Origin: Bacteroidales bacterium
GTDB lineage: Bacteria; Bacteroidota; Bacteroidia; Bacteroidales; UBA932
Assembly (NCBI GenBank): GCA_021443625.1
Contig: JABUTP010000019.1
Location: forward strand, 9,615 to 16,922
Direction of reading: 5' to 3'
DNA length: 7,308 nt
How positions within the stretch are numbered: the first letter of the stretch is position 1; every line of letters starts with the position of its first letter. The notes under the pieces are model-generated. The model was given only the letters and a program-made list of their open reading frames with translations, was not told the origin of the DNA and ran no database searches. Below, in pieces: positions 1 through 7,308 of this stretch. The position numbers were made by a program, and so were the translations under genes.

Positions 1-1164
1 CTCCTTGTTGCCGTCGAGTTTCATTATCGGGCGGCCCCCTTCGGGATTCGGTTCCCAGATGACACCTTCAACCTCGACACCGGTGAGTTTGCCGTCGCTG
101 CCGATGAACTTGTTGGAATTGAGAAGCCAGCGGCGGGTGCAGCCTTCCTTGTGTGAGGAACTGGTCCGCTTGATGTTGGGCCACATAGGCCAGGGTGTGG
201 AGGGATTGTGCCCCTCTGGCGGCTCAGGCATTATCTCAATCTGTGTCACCGATACCGCGCCCTGACGGATGACGGTTCCGATACAGTCTGAACCGGTATC
301 GCCACCGCCTATCACCAAAACCTTCTTCCCTTTGGCGTTGACCAACTGTTCTTCGGGGAAACTTTGTCCCGCGAGGATGCGGTTCTGCTGGCTGAGCAGC
401 TCGAGCGCGAAATATACTCCTTTGAGTTCCCGTCCCTCTATCTTGAGATCCCTGGCATCGGGAGTGCCTGTACAGATGGCATAGGCATCGTAACCTCCGG
501 GAAGATTCTTTTCGTCAATATCCTGACCATAAAGAAACTTTATGCCTTCGGCCTCAAGGATTTTCATCCTGCGGTCAATGACAGATTTGTTCAGCTTGAA
601 ATTGGGTATGCCGAAGCGCAGCAGGCCTCCGGCGGCCTCCCGCTTTTCAAATACGGTTACGTCATACCCCTTCTGGTTGAGCTGGCAGGCAACCGAAAGA
701 CCGGCGGGACCGGCTCCGATGACGGCGACCTTATGGCCGTTGCGGGGATATTTGTTTACCGGGACATATCCTTCCATAAACGCCCTTTCGATTACCGAGC
801 ATTCGTTTTCCCTGCAAGTCACAGGTTCCCCTGCAGAGAGATTCAGCACGCAGCTTTTCTCGCATAATGCGGGACATATACGGCCCGTGAACTCGGGAAA
901 ATCGTTGGTAAGGGTCAATATCCTGTAGGCTTCTTCCCATTTGCCGCGGTATATTGCATCCTGCCATTCCGGCTGCCTGTTTCCGAGGGGACAAGCCCAG
1001 TGGCAGAACGGCACGCCGCAGTCCATGCACCTGGATGCCTGACTCTGGCGGTCCCTTGTGTTAAGGGTTTGTTCCACTTCACTGTAATCCCTGATACGGT
1101 CTTCTATCGGACGGTACCCGGCCTCTTTGCGAGGCACCGTCATAAATGCTTTTGGATTTCCCAT
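1..1164 (-). CDS. gltD: Glutamate synthase small (beta) subunit GltD, 3' end cut off by the window edge
   Basis: This is the NAD(P)H-oxidising flavoprotein subunit of glutamate synthase; it passes electrons through FAD and iron-sulfur clusters to GltB. The first 388 codons are present, reading in frame to base 1. Visible features are a cysteine group C46-x2-C49-x4-C54-x3-C58 (RCMDCGVPFCHWACP), a second group C97-x3-C101-x3-C105 (ICPALCEKSC), an FAD Rossmann motif G150-x-G152-x2-G155 (VAVIGAGPAGL) with acidic E173 ending the second strand (VFEK), and a pyridine-nucleotide Rossmann motif at 284-294 (VIGGGDTGSDC). Family members are roughly 450-490 residues, so about 60-100 C-terminal residues, including the last FAD-contacting segment, lie outside. 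The ATG at 1164 is chosen because it follows gltB by 8 bases, has a GAGGA sequence just upstream, and gives the N-terminus MGNPKAF usual in Bacteroidales GltD. Two extra cysteines, C117 and C122, follow the second group. Other members of this oxidoreductase superfamily (such as dihydropyrimidine dehydrogenase N-terminal domains) are less likely given the adjacent gltB. Confidence 0.96.
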   Translation of the reverse strand, partial: MGNPKAFMTVPRKEAGYRPIEDRIRDYSEVEQTLNTRDRQSQASRCMDCGVPFCHWACPLGNRQPEWQDAIYRGKWEEAYRILTLTNDFPEFTGRICPALCEKSCVLNLSAGEPVTCRENECSVIERAFMEGYVPVNKYPRNGHKVAVIGAGPAGLSVACQLNQKGYDVTVFEKREAAGGLLRFGIPNFKLNKSVIDRRMKILEAEGIKFLYGQDIDEKNLPGGYDAYAICTGTPDARDLKIEGRELKGVYFALELLSQQNRILAGQSFPEEQLVNAKGKKVLVIGGGDTGSDCIGTVIRQGAVSVTQIEIMPEPPEGHNPSTPWPMWPNIKRTSSSHKEGCTRRWLLNSNKFIGSDGKLTGVEVEGVIWEPNPEGGRPIMKLDGNKE

Positions 1165-1168
1165 AATT

Positions 1169-1173
1169 TCCTC
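1169..1173 (-). promoter_or_regulatory. Shine-Dalgarno-like site for gltD
   Basis: The minus strand reads TAG AGGAAATT ATG across the gltB stop and the gltD start. The GAGGA formed by the last base of the stop codon and the first four spacer bases sits four bases before the gltD ATG. Bacteroidota often start translation without a strong Shine-Dalgarno match, so this may help rather than be required. The closeness to the gltB stop also fits translational coupling. Confidence 0.5.
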
Positions 1174-4100
1174 TATTCAGCTTTTATGTCAGCAATCTTG
1201 TTCTGCAGTTTCCTCAGTTGCTCTTCCTGCAGCACACGTTTGTATTCTATCGGTATTACCTGGATGAACTCTCCCACATAATGGTTCCAGTCGTCAAGCA
1301 TGGTGCGGGCCAGCTTGCTGCCGGTGTAGAGCCAGTGTCTGCGTATGAGTTCGTGCAGTTCGTTGCGGTATCCTGACTCTTCGATAAGGCTGAGTTCCAC
1401 CATATCCATATTGCAGAAATAGTCGAAGTTGTGCTGCGGGTCCCATACGTACGCCATACCGCCGCTCATACCGGCGGCAAAATTGCGTCCCGTAGAGCCG
1501 AGCACCACCACGCGGCCGCCCGTCATATATTCGCAGCAGTGGTCTCCGGCGCCCTCGACCACAGCGATTGCGCCCGAGTTGCGAACGGCGAACCTCTCGC
1601 CCACGCGGCCGTTGATGAAGAGTTCGCCCGCCGTGGCTCCGTAGAGTCCCGTGTTGCCGGCTATTATGTTCTCCTCAGCCGCAAAATTGCTCCTCATAGG
1701 GGGCATTATCGAAATGCGTCCGCCGGAGAGTCCTTTGCCGAAATAGTCATTGGCCTCACCTTCGAGCCGTATGTTCACGCCCCTTGCGAGGAAAGCGCCG
1801 AGCGACTGTCCGGCAGAACCCTTCAACCGGATGTTGATGGTGGAGTCGGGCAAGCCCTGTTCGCCGTATTTTTCGGCGATGCGGCCAGAAAGCATTGTTG
1901 CAAATGCACGGTCAGTGTTTTTGATGGGATAGTCGAGGGTTATTTCCCTCCCACTCTCCAATGCACCCGACGCCTCTGCGAGAAGGTCAAAATCCTTCAC
2001 GCCGGCCACCTTCGAATACGGTCTGCCGTCCCAATGGAGGCTCTCCTCCGTCCCTTCGACCCTGTGAAGCAGTTTCGAGAAGTCGAGGGTGGAATGCCTG
2101 TCGTTCTGTCCGGCGGCTTTGAGCTCTATCAGTTCGGTGTGGCCGATAATCTCGTTGAGACTGCGGAAACCCATTTCGGAGAGATATTCCCTGACCTCGG
2201 TGGCAAGGAAGGTGAAGAAGTTGACCAGATACTCGCTGCGGCCGCGGAAGCGCTCCCTGAGAGCGGGATCCTGCGTTGCAACACCTACCGGACAGGCGTT
2301 GGTATTGCATTTCCTCATCATCACACAACCCAGCACAATCAACGGCAGAGTGCCGAAACTGAATTCATCGGCGCCAAGAAGGGCGGTCAATATGACGTCG
2401 CGACCATCCTTCAGCTGGCCGTCGGTCTGGAGTCTGACCCTGCCGCGCAGACCGTTGAGCACAAGAGTCTGCTGTGTCTCTGAGAGACCTATCTCGGGTG
2501 AAATTCCGGCGAATCTCATAGAAGATACAGGCGAGGCTCCGGTACCGCCCTCCGCACCTGAAATCACTATCAGGTCAGCATTGGCCTTGGCTACACCGGC
2601 AGCAACAGTTCCAACGCCGCTTTCAGCAACAAGTTTGACGCTGACAGCTGCCTTGGGGTTTACGTTCTTGAGGTCGAATATGAGCTGCGCAAGGTCTTCT
2701 ATCGAATAGATATCGTGGTGGGGCGGAGGCGATATGAGGGAAATGCCGGCTATGGAATTTCTGGTCTTGGCAATGACCTCATCCACCTTGAAACCGGGAA
2801 GTTGTCCCCCCTCTCCGGGCTTGGCTCCCTGGGCCACCTTTATCTGAATTTCCTCGGCATTGACGAGATATTCAGCCGTCACGCCGAAACGGCCGGAGGC
2901 AATCTGTTTGGTCTTTGAACTGAGCGACACTCCGTCAATTTCCGTATGGTAACGGGCATTGTCCTCCCCACCTTCACCTGTGTTGCTGCGTGCGCCGAGA
3001 GAGTTCATGGCCAACGCGATGGCTTCGTGCGCTTCTATACTGAGCGCTCCGAATGACATGGCGCCGGTCACAAAGTGCTTGACAATGCTCTCAACCGGTT
3101 CTACCTCCTCTATCGGCACGGGAACTGCCGCCTTGCGGAAATCAAAGAGATCCCGGATAAAAATTGGGGCTTCTTTTTCATCAACGTGGCGGGTGTATTC
3201 CTTGTATTTCTTGTAACTGCCCAAACGGGTGGCTATCTGCAGGGAAGAAATCGTTTCGGGGTTCCAGGCGTGGGTAATACCATCCTTGCGGTAGGCAAAC
3301 TGACCGGAATTGCGAAGCATATCCCCTTCCCTGTAACTCTCTGCCTCCTGCTGGAAACGGACTGCATCTCGGGCGATTTCCTTCAATCCTATGCCGCCTA
3401 TCGTAGAACGCTCCGTGCCGAAATAAGTTCTGAGTAACCCTTCCCCAAGACCTATGCTCTCAAATATTTTGGCTCCGCGATAAGAACGTATGGTGGAGAT
3501 GCCCATCTTGGACATTATCTTGTACAATCCCTTGCACACTGCCTTGATGTAATTCTGCTCTGCAGTCTTGTAGTCGTCCTGAATTTCATTTCTCCTGACA
3601 AGGTCATCCAGCACGGCAAAGGTCATATAGGGGTTGATGGCCGATGCTCCGTAACCGAGCAGCAGAGCGGCGTGCATAACTTCGGATATTTCACCGCTTT
3701 CCACAATCAGCGCTGTCTGCACTCGCTTGCCCACCGAGATGAGATAGTGGTGGACGGCGGAAACGGCAAGGAGGCTGGGGATAGCCGCCTGCCCCTTAGC
3801 GATTTCCCGGTCAGAGAGAATGATGTAATTGATGCCTCTGTCAACGCTCGCCTCGGCATTGCGGCACAATGCATCGAGAGCTTCCCGCAATCCGTCTTCC
3901 CCCCTTGCAGCATCGAACACGATGGGAAGCTTGACTGTGTTGAAACCCTTGTAGCGGATGTTGCACAGGATGTCGAGCTGCGTGTTGGTAAGTATCGGAT
4001 GGGGCAGCCGTACCATCTTGCAGTTGCTTTCGTCCGGAGTAAGGATGCCGTCTCCCACGCACCCGATATACTCGGTCAGCGACATCACAAGTTCTTCGCG

Positions 4101-5717
4101 GATAGGGTCTATTGCGGGATTTGTAACCTGGGCGAACTGTTGTCTGAAATAGTTGAAGAATATCTGGGGACGGTCTGACAGCACTGCCAGAGGAGTGTCG
4201 TTGCCCATAGAGGCCACCGGTTCGGAGCCGTTGACAGCCATAGGCACCAAGGTGCGGTCAATATACTCCTGACCAAAGCCGAACATCCTCAGCTTTCTTT
4301 CAAATTCATCAACCGAATTGCTGACCTTGCGGCCGCTCTTGAGATTCTCAAGTTGGATGCGGTTGTTTGAGAGCCAGGCCCTGTAGGGGTGTTCCGCAGC
4401 AAGCTGGCTCTTGATTTCGCCGTCGTAATAAATCTTCCCTTCCTCGGTGTCTATCATAAGTATCTTGCCCGGCTGCAGACGTCCTTTCTGCTGGATGTCA
4501 TCGGGTTCAAAATCCAGAACGCCCACCTCGGATGCCACGACCATCGTACCCCCTTTAGTTATCAGGAAACGGGATGGTCTAAGACCATTGCGGTCGAGCA
4601 TACCGCCCACATAACGGCCGTCGGAGAAGAGAAGGGCCGCCGGTCCGTCCCACGGCTCCATCAAAATCGAATGGTATTCATAGAAAGCCTTCAGTTCCTC
4701 GCTGATGGGGTTCTTGTCGTTGAAGGACTCTGGAACCAGAACCGCCATTGCGTGCGGAAGACTCAATCCAGACATTACAAAGAATTCCAGAACATTGTCG
4801 AGAGAAGCGGAATCACTCATATCGGGCTGGACTATCGGACGGAGCTTTGAGATGTTGCCGAGCTTGCCGGTATTGAGGACGCTTTCGCGGGCCTTTATCC
4901 AGTTGCGGTTGCCGCGGATGGTGTTTATCTCACCATTGTGGCACAGGTACCTGAACGGCTGCGCGAGGGCCCAGGTCGGGAAGGTATTCGTGGAGAAGCG
5001 CGAATGGACCAATGCTATGGCCGAGGTAAAGTTGGGATCATTCAAGTCCTCAAAATATTCCCTGACCTGCATACTGGTCAGCATACCCTTATAGACAATC
5101 ACCCGGCTCGAGAGCGATACTATGTAAAAGTCCTTCTCTTTTACACTGTTCTCGATTCTCTTGCGTATGATATAGAGTTTTCTCTCAATGTCGGGCACAG
5201 CCGATTTGTCGGGTCCGGTGACGAATATCTGCTTTATGGCGGGCTCCGTTTCGGCGGCGGCCTGTCCGAGACATTCCGAATGAACCGGCACGTCCCGGAG
5301 CCGCATCAGGTTCAATCCTTCGGACTCGATAATCTCTATCATAGTCCTAAGGATGGCATCCTGGGCGGTCGGGTCTTTGGGCAGGAAAACCAGACCGGTT
5401 CCATAACTCCCTTTTTCGGGGACGGGAATACCTTTGAGCAGAATGAATTCGTGTGGAATCTGAACCATTATGCCGGCACCGTCACCGGTCTTGCCGTCAG
5501 CCCCCTCCGCACCGCGGTGCGCCATATTCTCAAGGACGGTCAGTCCCTTATCTACTATCTCGTGATATTTCTTTCCCCCGATGTTCACAACCAGGCCCAC
5601 ACCGCACGCATCGTGCTCATTTTCACGGCAATATAAACCCTGGTCCTCTGGATTTGATTTTGACATAGATTCACAATTGGTATAGGGGCCGAGATAATTC
5701 GACCCCTGATTCAACAT
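1173..5717 (-). CDS. gltB: Glutamate synthase large (alpha) subunit GltB
   Basis: This subunit hydrolyses glutamine, channels the ammonia internally, and aminates 2-oxoglutarate to glutamate at an FMN site. At 1514 residues it is intact and of normal family length. A class II glutamine amidotransferase domain runs from C38 (HDACGVG) to about 430; C38 should become the N-terminal nucleophile after a leader is removed. Substrate-site motifs are HSRFSTNT (238-245) and CHNGEINT (259-266). The central domain is about 475-770. The FMN-binding synthase domain (about 850-1230) carries GAKPGEGGQLPG (964-975), ISPPPHHDIYSIEDL (995-1009) and GAEGGTGASP (1054-1063). Its [3Fe-4S] cysteines are C1131, C1137 and C1142 (C-x5-C-x4-C). 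The glycine-rich C-terminal beta-helix domain is about 1260-1450. The start is uncertain: M1 gives a 37-residue leader, M18 (ATG at 5664-5666) a 20-residue one; neither has a clear ribosome site. It lies 16 bases after glnN and 8 before gltD. Confidence 0.97.
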   Translation of the reverse strand: MLNQGSNYLGPYTNCESMSKSNPEDQGLYCRENEHDACGVGLVVNIGGKKYHEIVDKGLTVLENMAHRGAEGADGKTGDGAGIMVQIPHEFILLKGIPVPEKGSYGTGLVFLPKDPTAQDAILRTMIEIIESEGLNLMRLRDVPVHSECLGQAAAETEPAIKQIFVTGPDKSAVPDIERKLYIIRKRIENSVKEKDFYIVSLSSRVIVYKGMLTSMQVREYFEDLNDPNFTSAIALVHSRFSTNTFPTWALAQPFRYLCHNGEINTIRGNRNWIKARESVLNTGKLGNISKLRPIVQPDMSDSASLDNVLEFFVMSGLSLPHAMAVLVPESFNDKNPISEELKAFYEYHSILMEPWDGPAALLFSDGRYVGGMLDRNGLRPSRFLITKGGTMVVASEVGVLDFEPDDIQQKGRLQPGKILMIDTEEGKIYYDGEIKSQLAAEHPYRAWLSNNRIQLENLKSGRKVSNSVDEFERKLRMFGFGQEYIDRTLVPMAVNGSEPVASMGNDTPLAVLSDRPQIFFNYFRQQFAQVTNPAIDPIREELVMSLTEYIGCVGDGILTPDESNCKMVRLPHPILTNTQLDILCNIRYKGFNTVKLPIVFDAARGEDGLREALDALCRNAEASVDRGINYIILSDREIAKGQAAIPSLLAVSAVHHYLISVGKRVQTALIVESGEISEVMHAALLLGYGASAINPYMTFAVLDDLVRRNEIQDDYKTAEQNYIKAVCKGLYKIMSKMGISTIRSYRGAKIFESIGLGEGLLRTYFGTERSTIGGIGLKEIARDAVRFQQEAESYREGDMLRNSGQFAYRKDGITHAWNPETISSLQIATRLGSYKKYKEYTRHVDEKEAPIFIRDLFDFRKAAVPVPIEEVEPVESIVKHFVTGAMSFGALSIEAHEAIALAMNSLGARSNTGEGGEDNARYHTEIDGVSLSSKTKQIASGRFGVTAEYLVNAEEIQIKVAQGAKPGEGGQLPGFKVDEVIAKTRNSIAGISLISPPPHHDIYSIEDLAQLIFDLKNVNPKAAVSVKLVAESGVGTVAAGVAKANADLIVISGAEGGTGASPVSSMRFAGISPEIGLSETQQTLVLNGLRGRVRLQTDGQLKDGRDVILTALLGADEFSFGTLPLIVLGCVMMRKCNTNACPVGVATQDPALRERFRGRSEYLVNFFTFLATEVREYLSEMGFRSLNEIIGHTELIELKAAGQNDRHSTLDFSKLLHRVEGTEESLHWDGRPYSKVAGVKDFDLLAEASGALESGREITLDYPIKNTDRAFATMLSGRIAEKYGEQGLPDSTINIRLKGSAGQSLGAFLARGVNIRLEGEANDYFGKGLSGGRISIMPPMRSNFAAEENIIAGNTGLYGATAGELFINGRVGERFAVRNSGAIAVVEGAGDHCCEYMTGGRVVVLGSTGRNFAAGMSGGMAYVWDPQHNFDYFCNMDMVELSLIEESGYRNELHELIRRHWLYTGSKLARTMLDDWNHYVGEFIQVIPIEYKRVLQEEQLRKLQNKIADIKAE
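5684..5707 (-). other. Predicted RNA hairpin at the glnN-gltB junction
   Basis: In the minus-strand transcript, AGGGGTCGA (5707-5699) can pair with TCGGCCCCT (5692-5684) across a six-base loop, ATTATC. This gives a continuous 9-bp stem with eight Watson-Crick pairs and one G-U pair. The G-U pair would be a C-A mismatch in RNA from the plus strand, so the structure suits the direction of the operon. It lies inside the first 12 codons of gltB if translation begins at 5717, or wholly in the leader if it begins at 5666. No U-tract follows, so it does not look like an ordinary intrinsic terminator. It could be an RNA processing or stability element, a translation modulator, or chance. Confidence 0.45.
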
Positions 5718-5733
5718 TATTTCAATAAATCAA

Positions 5734-7308
5734 CTAACTGATAAAGAGCAGTTCACGATACTTGGGCAGAGGCCACAGGCGGTTATCGACCAAATCTTCC
5801 AACTTGTCGATGGGTCTGCGGATGGCGTTCAGGCTTTCGGCTATCTTGTGGTATGCCACTGCCTTGTCATATTCGTTGTCGAGAACATTGGCTGCCTTGC
5901 GAGCCTCGAGCATTGCATCGGCTTTCTGTTTGACGTCTGCCACATAACCGCTGATCTTGTTGATGAGGCCGATTTCAACCTCGCAACCTTCGGTGGTGCC
6001 GAACACTTCCTTGGCCCTTGCCACCTCTTTCAGCAGGTTGGACTTGTACTCGAGCACAGCGGGGATGATATGGTTGATGGCCATACGCACCATCACGCGC
6101 GACTCAATCTGAATCTTCTTGGAATAGGTCTCCCATTTGACTTCGTTGCGGGCCTCGAGCTCCTTCTCGGTGAATACTCCGGTGGAGGTGAAGAGTTTGC
6201 GTGACTCTGGAGTAGTGAACTGCTTTATCATCTCGGGAACGCTGGTCTCAACGTCCAAACCTCTCTTGATTGCCTCTTTGTGCCACTCCTCGGAATAGCC
6301 GTTGCCGTCGAAGCATACAACATCAAGAATATCTGCGATAATGGGCTTGAGGGTGTCCATAATGGCGATTTCAAGTTTCTTGCCCGCTGCAAGTTCCTTG
6401 TCAACGTCCGCCTTGAAGGCCACCAGTTGCTCGGCCATTGCCGCATTGAGGGTGGTCATCGCACCGGCGCAGTTTGCAAACGAGCCCACGGCTCGGAACT
6501 CAAAGCGGTTGCCGGTAAAGGCAAACGGCGATGTGCGGTTTCGGTCGGTGTTGTCAAGGAAAATTTCGGGAATCTCCACGAGCCCCAGCGACTTGCCCTT
6601 TTTGCCGGCTATCTCTATGGGGGTGTCGGAAGGAAGTTCGAGAAGTTTGTGCAGAACATCTGTCATTGTCCTGCCGAGGAATGCCGAAACGATGGCGGGA
6701 GGTGCCTCGTTGGCGCCGAGACGGTGGGCATTGGTGGCGGAGGCTATGGTCGCCTTGAGCAGACCGTTGTGTTTCTGCACGGCGGCAAGAGTGTTGACGA
6801 AGAAGGTGACGAACTGGAGGTTGCTCTTGGGATCCTTGCCCGGTGAGAAGAGTCCCACTCCCGTATCGGTGCCGAGCGACCAGTTGTTGTGCTTGCCCGA
6901 ACCGTTGATGCCGTCAAACGGTTTCTCGTGGAAGAGAACCACAAAGCCGTGTTTGCGGGCGATGGTGTTCATCAGATTCATTATCATCTGGTTCTGGTCA
7001 TTTGCAAGGTTGGTCTCGCCGAAAATGGGAGCCAGCTCGAACTGGTTGGGTGCAACTTCGTTATGACGGGTCTTGACGGGAATACCGAGTTTGTGGGCAG
7101 CGATTTCAAGTTCCCTCATGAATGCTGCAACACGGGTGGGAATGGCTCCGAAATAGTGGTCGTCCAACTGCTGGTTCTTGGAAGCGCTGTGCCCCATAAG
7201 AGTGCGCCCGGTAATCATAAGGTCCGGCCTTGCGGCATAGAGCGCCTCATCGATGAGGAAATACTCCTGTTCCCATCCGAGGTAGGAATAGACCTTGCTG
7301 ACCTTCGG
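5734..7308 (-). CDS. glnN: Type III glutamine synthetase GlnN, 5' end cut off by the window edge
   Basis: This cytoplasmic enzyme joins ammonium to glutamate using ATP, supplying the glutamine used by the GltBD enzyme encoded downstream. The last 524 residues are present; the frame stays open to the right edge, so the ATG at 7218 is internal. Type III enzymes are about 730 residues, so about 200 N-terminal residues lie outside. Counting from the first residue in the window, catalytic-core motifs are GWEQEYFL (11-18, metal-binding glutamates), [13 protein letters not shown] (79-91), [11 protein letters not shown] (135-145), [12 protein letters not shown] (193-204) and [16 protein letters not shown] (257-272). 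The last two groups are hallmarks of the type III family. From about 330 onward is the helical type III C-terminal domain, ending in [17 protein letters not shown]. No NLYDLP-like tyrosine adenylylation motif, as in enterobacterial type I enzymes, is visible in the part present. It probably leads an operon with gltB and gltD; its promoter is outside the window. Confidence 0.96.
   Translation of the reverse strand, partial: PKVSKVYSYLGWEQEYFLIDEALYAARPDLMITGRTLMGHSASKNQQLDDHYFGAIPTRVAAFMRELEIAAHKLGIPVKTRHNEVAPNQFELAPIFGETNLANDQNQMIMNLMNTIARKHGFVVLFHEKPFDGINGSGKHNNWSLGTDTGVGLFSPGKDPKSNLQFVTFFVNTLAAVQKHNGLLKATIASATNAHRLGANEAPPAIVSAFLGRTMTDVLHKLLELPSDTPIEIAGKKGKSLGLVEIPEIFLDNTDRNRTSPFAFTGNRFEFRAVGSFANCAGAMTTLNAAMAEQLVAFKADVDKELAAGKKLEIAIMDTLKPIIADILDVVCFDGNGYSEEWHKEAIKRGLDVETSVPEMIKQFTTPESRKLFTSTGVFTEKELEARNEVKWETYSKKIQIESRVMVRMAINHIIPAVLEYKSNLLKEVARAKEVFGTTEGCEVEIGLINKISGYVADVKQKADAMLEARKAANVLDNEYDKAVAYHKIAESLNAIRRPIDKLEDLVDNRLWPLPKYRELLFIS

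Noticed and set aside
731..1030. A 99-codon minus-strand open frame.
   Set aside because: It lies in another frame within gltD, whose conserved cysteine and FAD motifs are read in the correct frame across the same bases.
1431..2483. A 350-codon open frame on the plus strand, antisense to gltB.
   Set aside because: It runs opposite to a full-length, well-conserved gltB, shows no recognisable domain, and such long antisense frames are common opposite moderately GC-rich genes with biased codon use.
5684..5733. An intrinsic terminator between glnN and gltB.
   Set aside because: The hairpin is followed by ATACCAATTGTG rather than a run of U, and the stem is only 9 bp, so termination is not supported.
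5700..5760. A Bacteroides-type promoter (TTTG near -33, TAnnTTTG near -7) upstream of gltB; TAATGTTG near 5719-5712 resembles the -7 element with one mismatch.
   Set aside because: There is no TTTG at the needed spacing upstream, and the near match overlaps the annotated start codon, so it is most likely chance.
6302..7066. A 254-codon open frame on the plus strand, antisense to glnN; a 232-codon one at 4938-5636 opposite gltB is similar.
   Set aside because: Both are mirror frames of conserved coding sequence, have low-complexity or arbitrary-looking composition and no family motifs, and have no independent support as genes.
1..7308. A hidden mobile element, CRISPR array, phage defence gene or tRNA.
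   Set aside because: Three contiguous housekeeping genes account for over 99 percent of the bases, no direct or inverted repeat arrays were noticed, and no spacer is large enough to hold another gene.

Overview
The window looks like chromosomal DNA from a member of the Bacteroidota, most likely Bacteroidales. This rests on recognising the protein sequences: the glutamine synthetase is the large type III form (GlnN) typical of Bacteroides relatives, and the N-terminus of the glutamate synthase small subunit (MGNPKAFMTVPRKEAGYRP) has the wording familiar from that group. No 16S gene or other taxonomic marker is present, so the genus cannot be named.

The layout is simple and almost wall-to-wall coding. 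Everything is on the minus strand, so transcription runs from the right edge to the left: glnN (7308 to 5734, its beginning lies beyond the right edge), a 16-base gap, gltB (5717 to 1173, complete), an 8-base gap, then gltD (1164 to 1, its end lies beyond the left edge). No intergenic stretch exceeds 16 bases by the annotated starts, or 67 bases if gltB starts at its second methionine. No RNA gene, mobile element, CRISPR array, tandem repeat or intrinsic terminator was seen. The many open frames on the plus strand and in other minus frames are shadows of these three genes.

Together the genes encode a complete GS-GOGAT ammonium assimilation cycle. GlnN makes glutamine from glutamate, ammonium and ATP. 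GltB and GltD form glutamate synthase, which uses glutamine, 2-oxoglutarate and a reduced pyridine nucleotide to make two glutamates. The tight spacing suggests one transcript.

No undescribed system was found. The points that merit a second look are a 9-bp RNA hairpin at the glnN-gltB junction, which falls between two candidate gltB start codons; the gene order with type III glnN directly before gltBD; a likely departure of GltD from the enterobacterial NADPH-binding motif; and two extra cysteines near the second iron-sulfur cysteine group of GltD.
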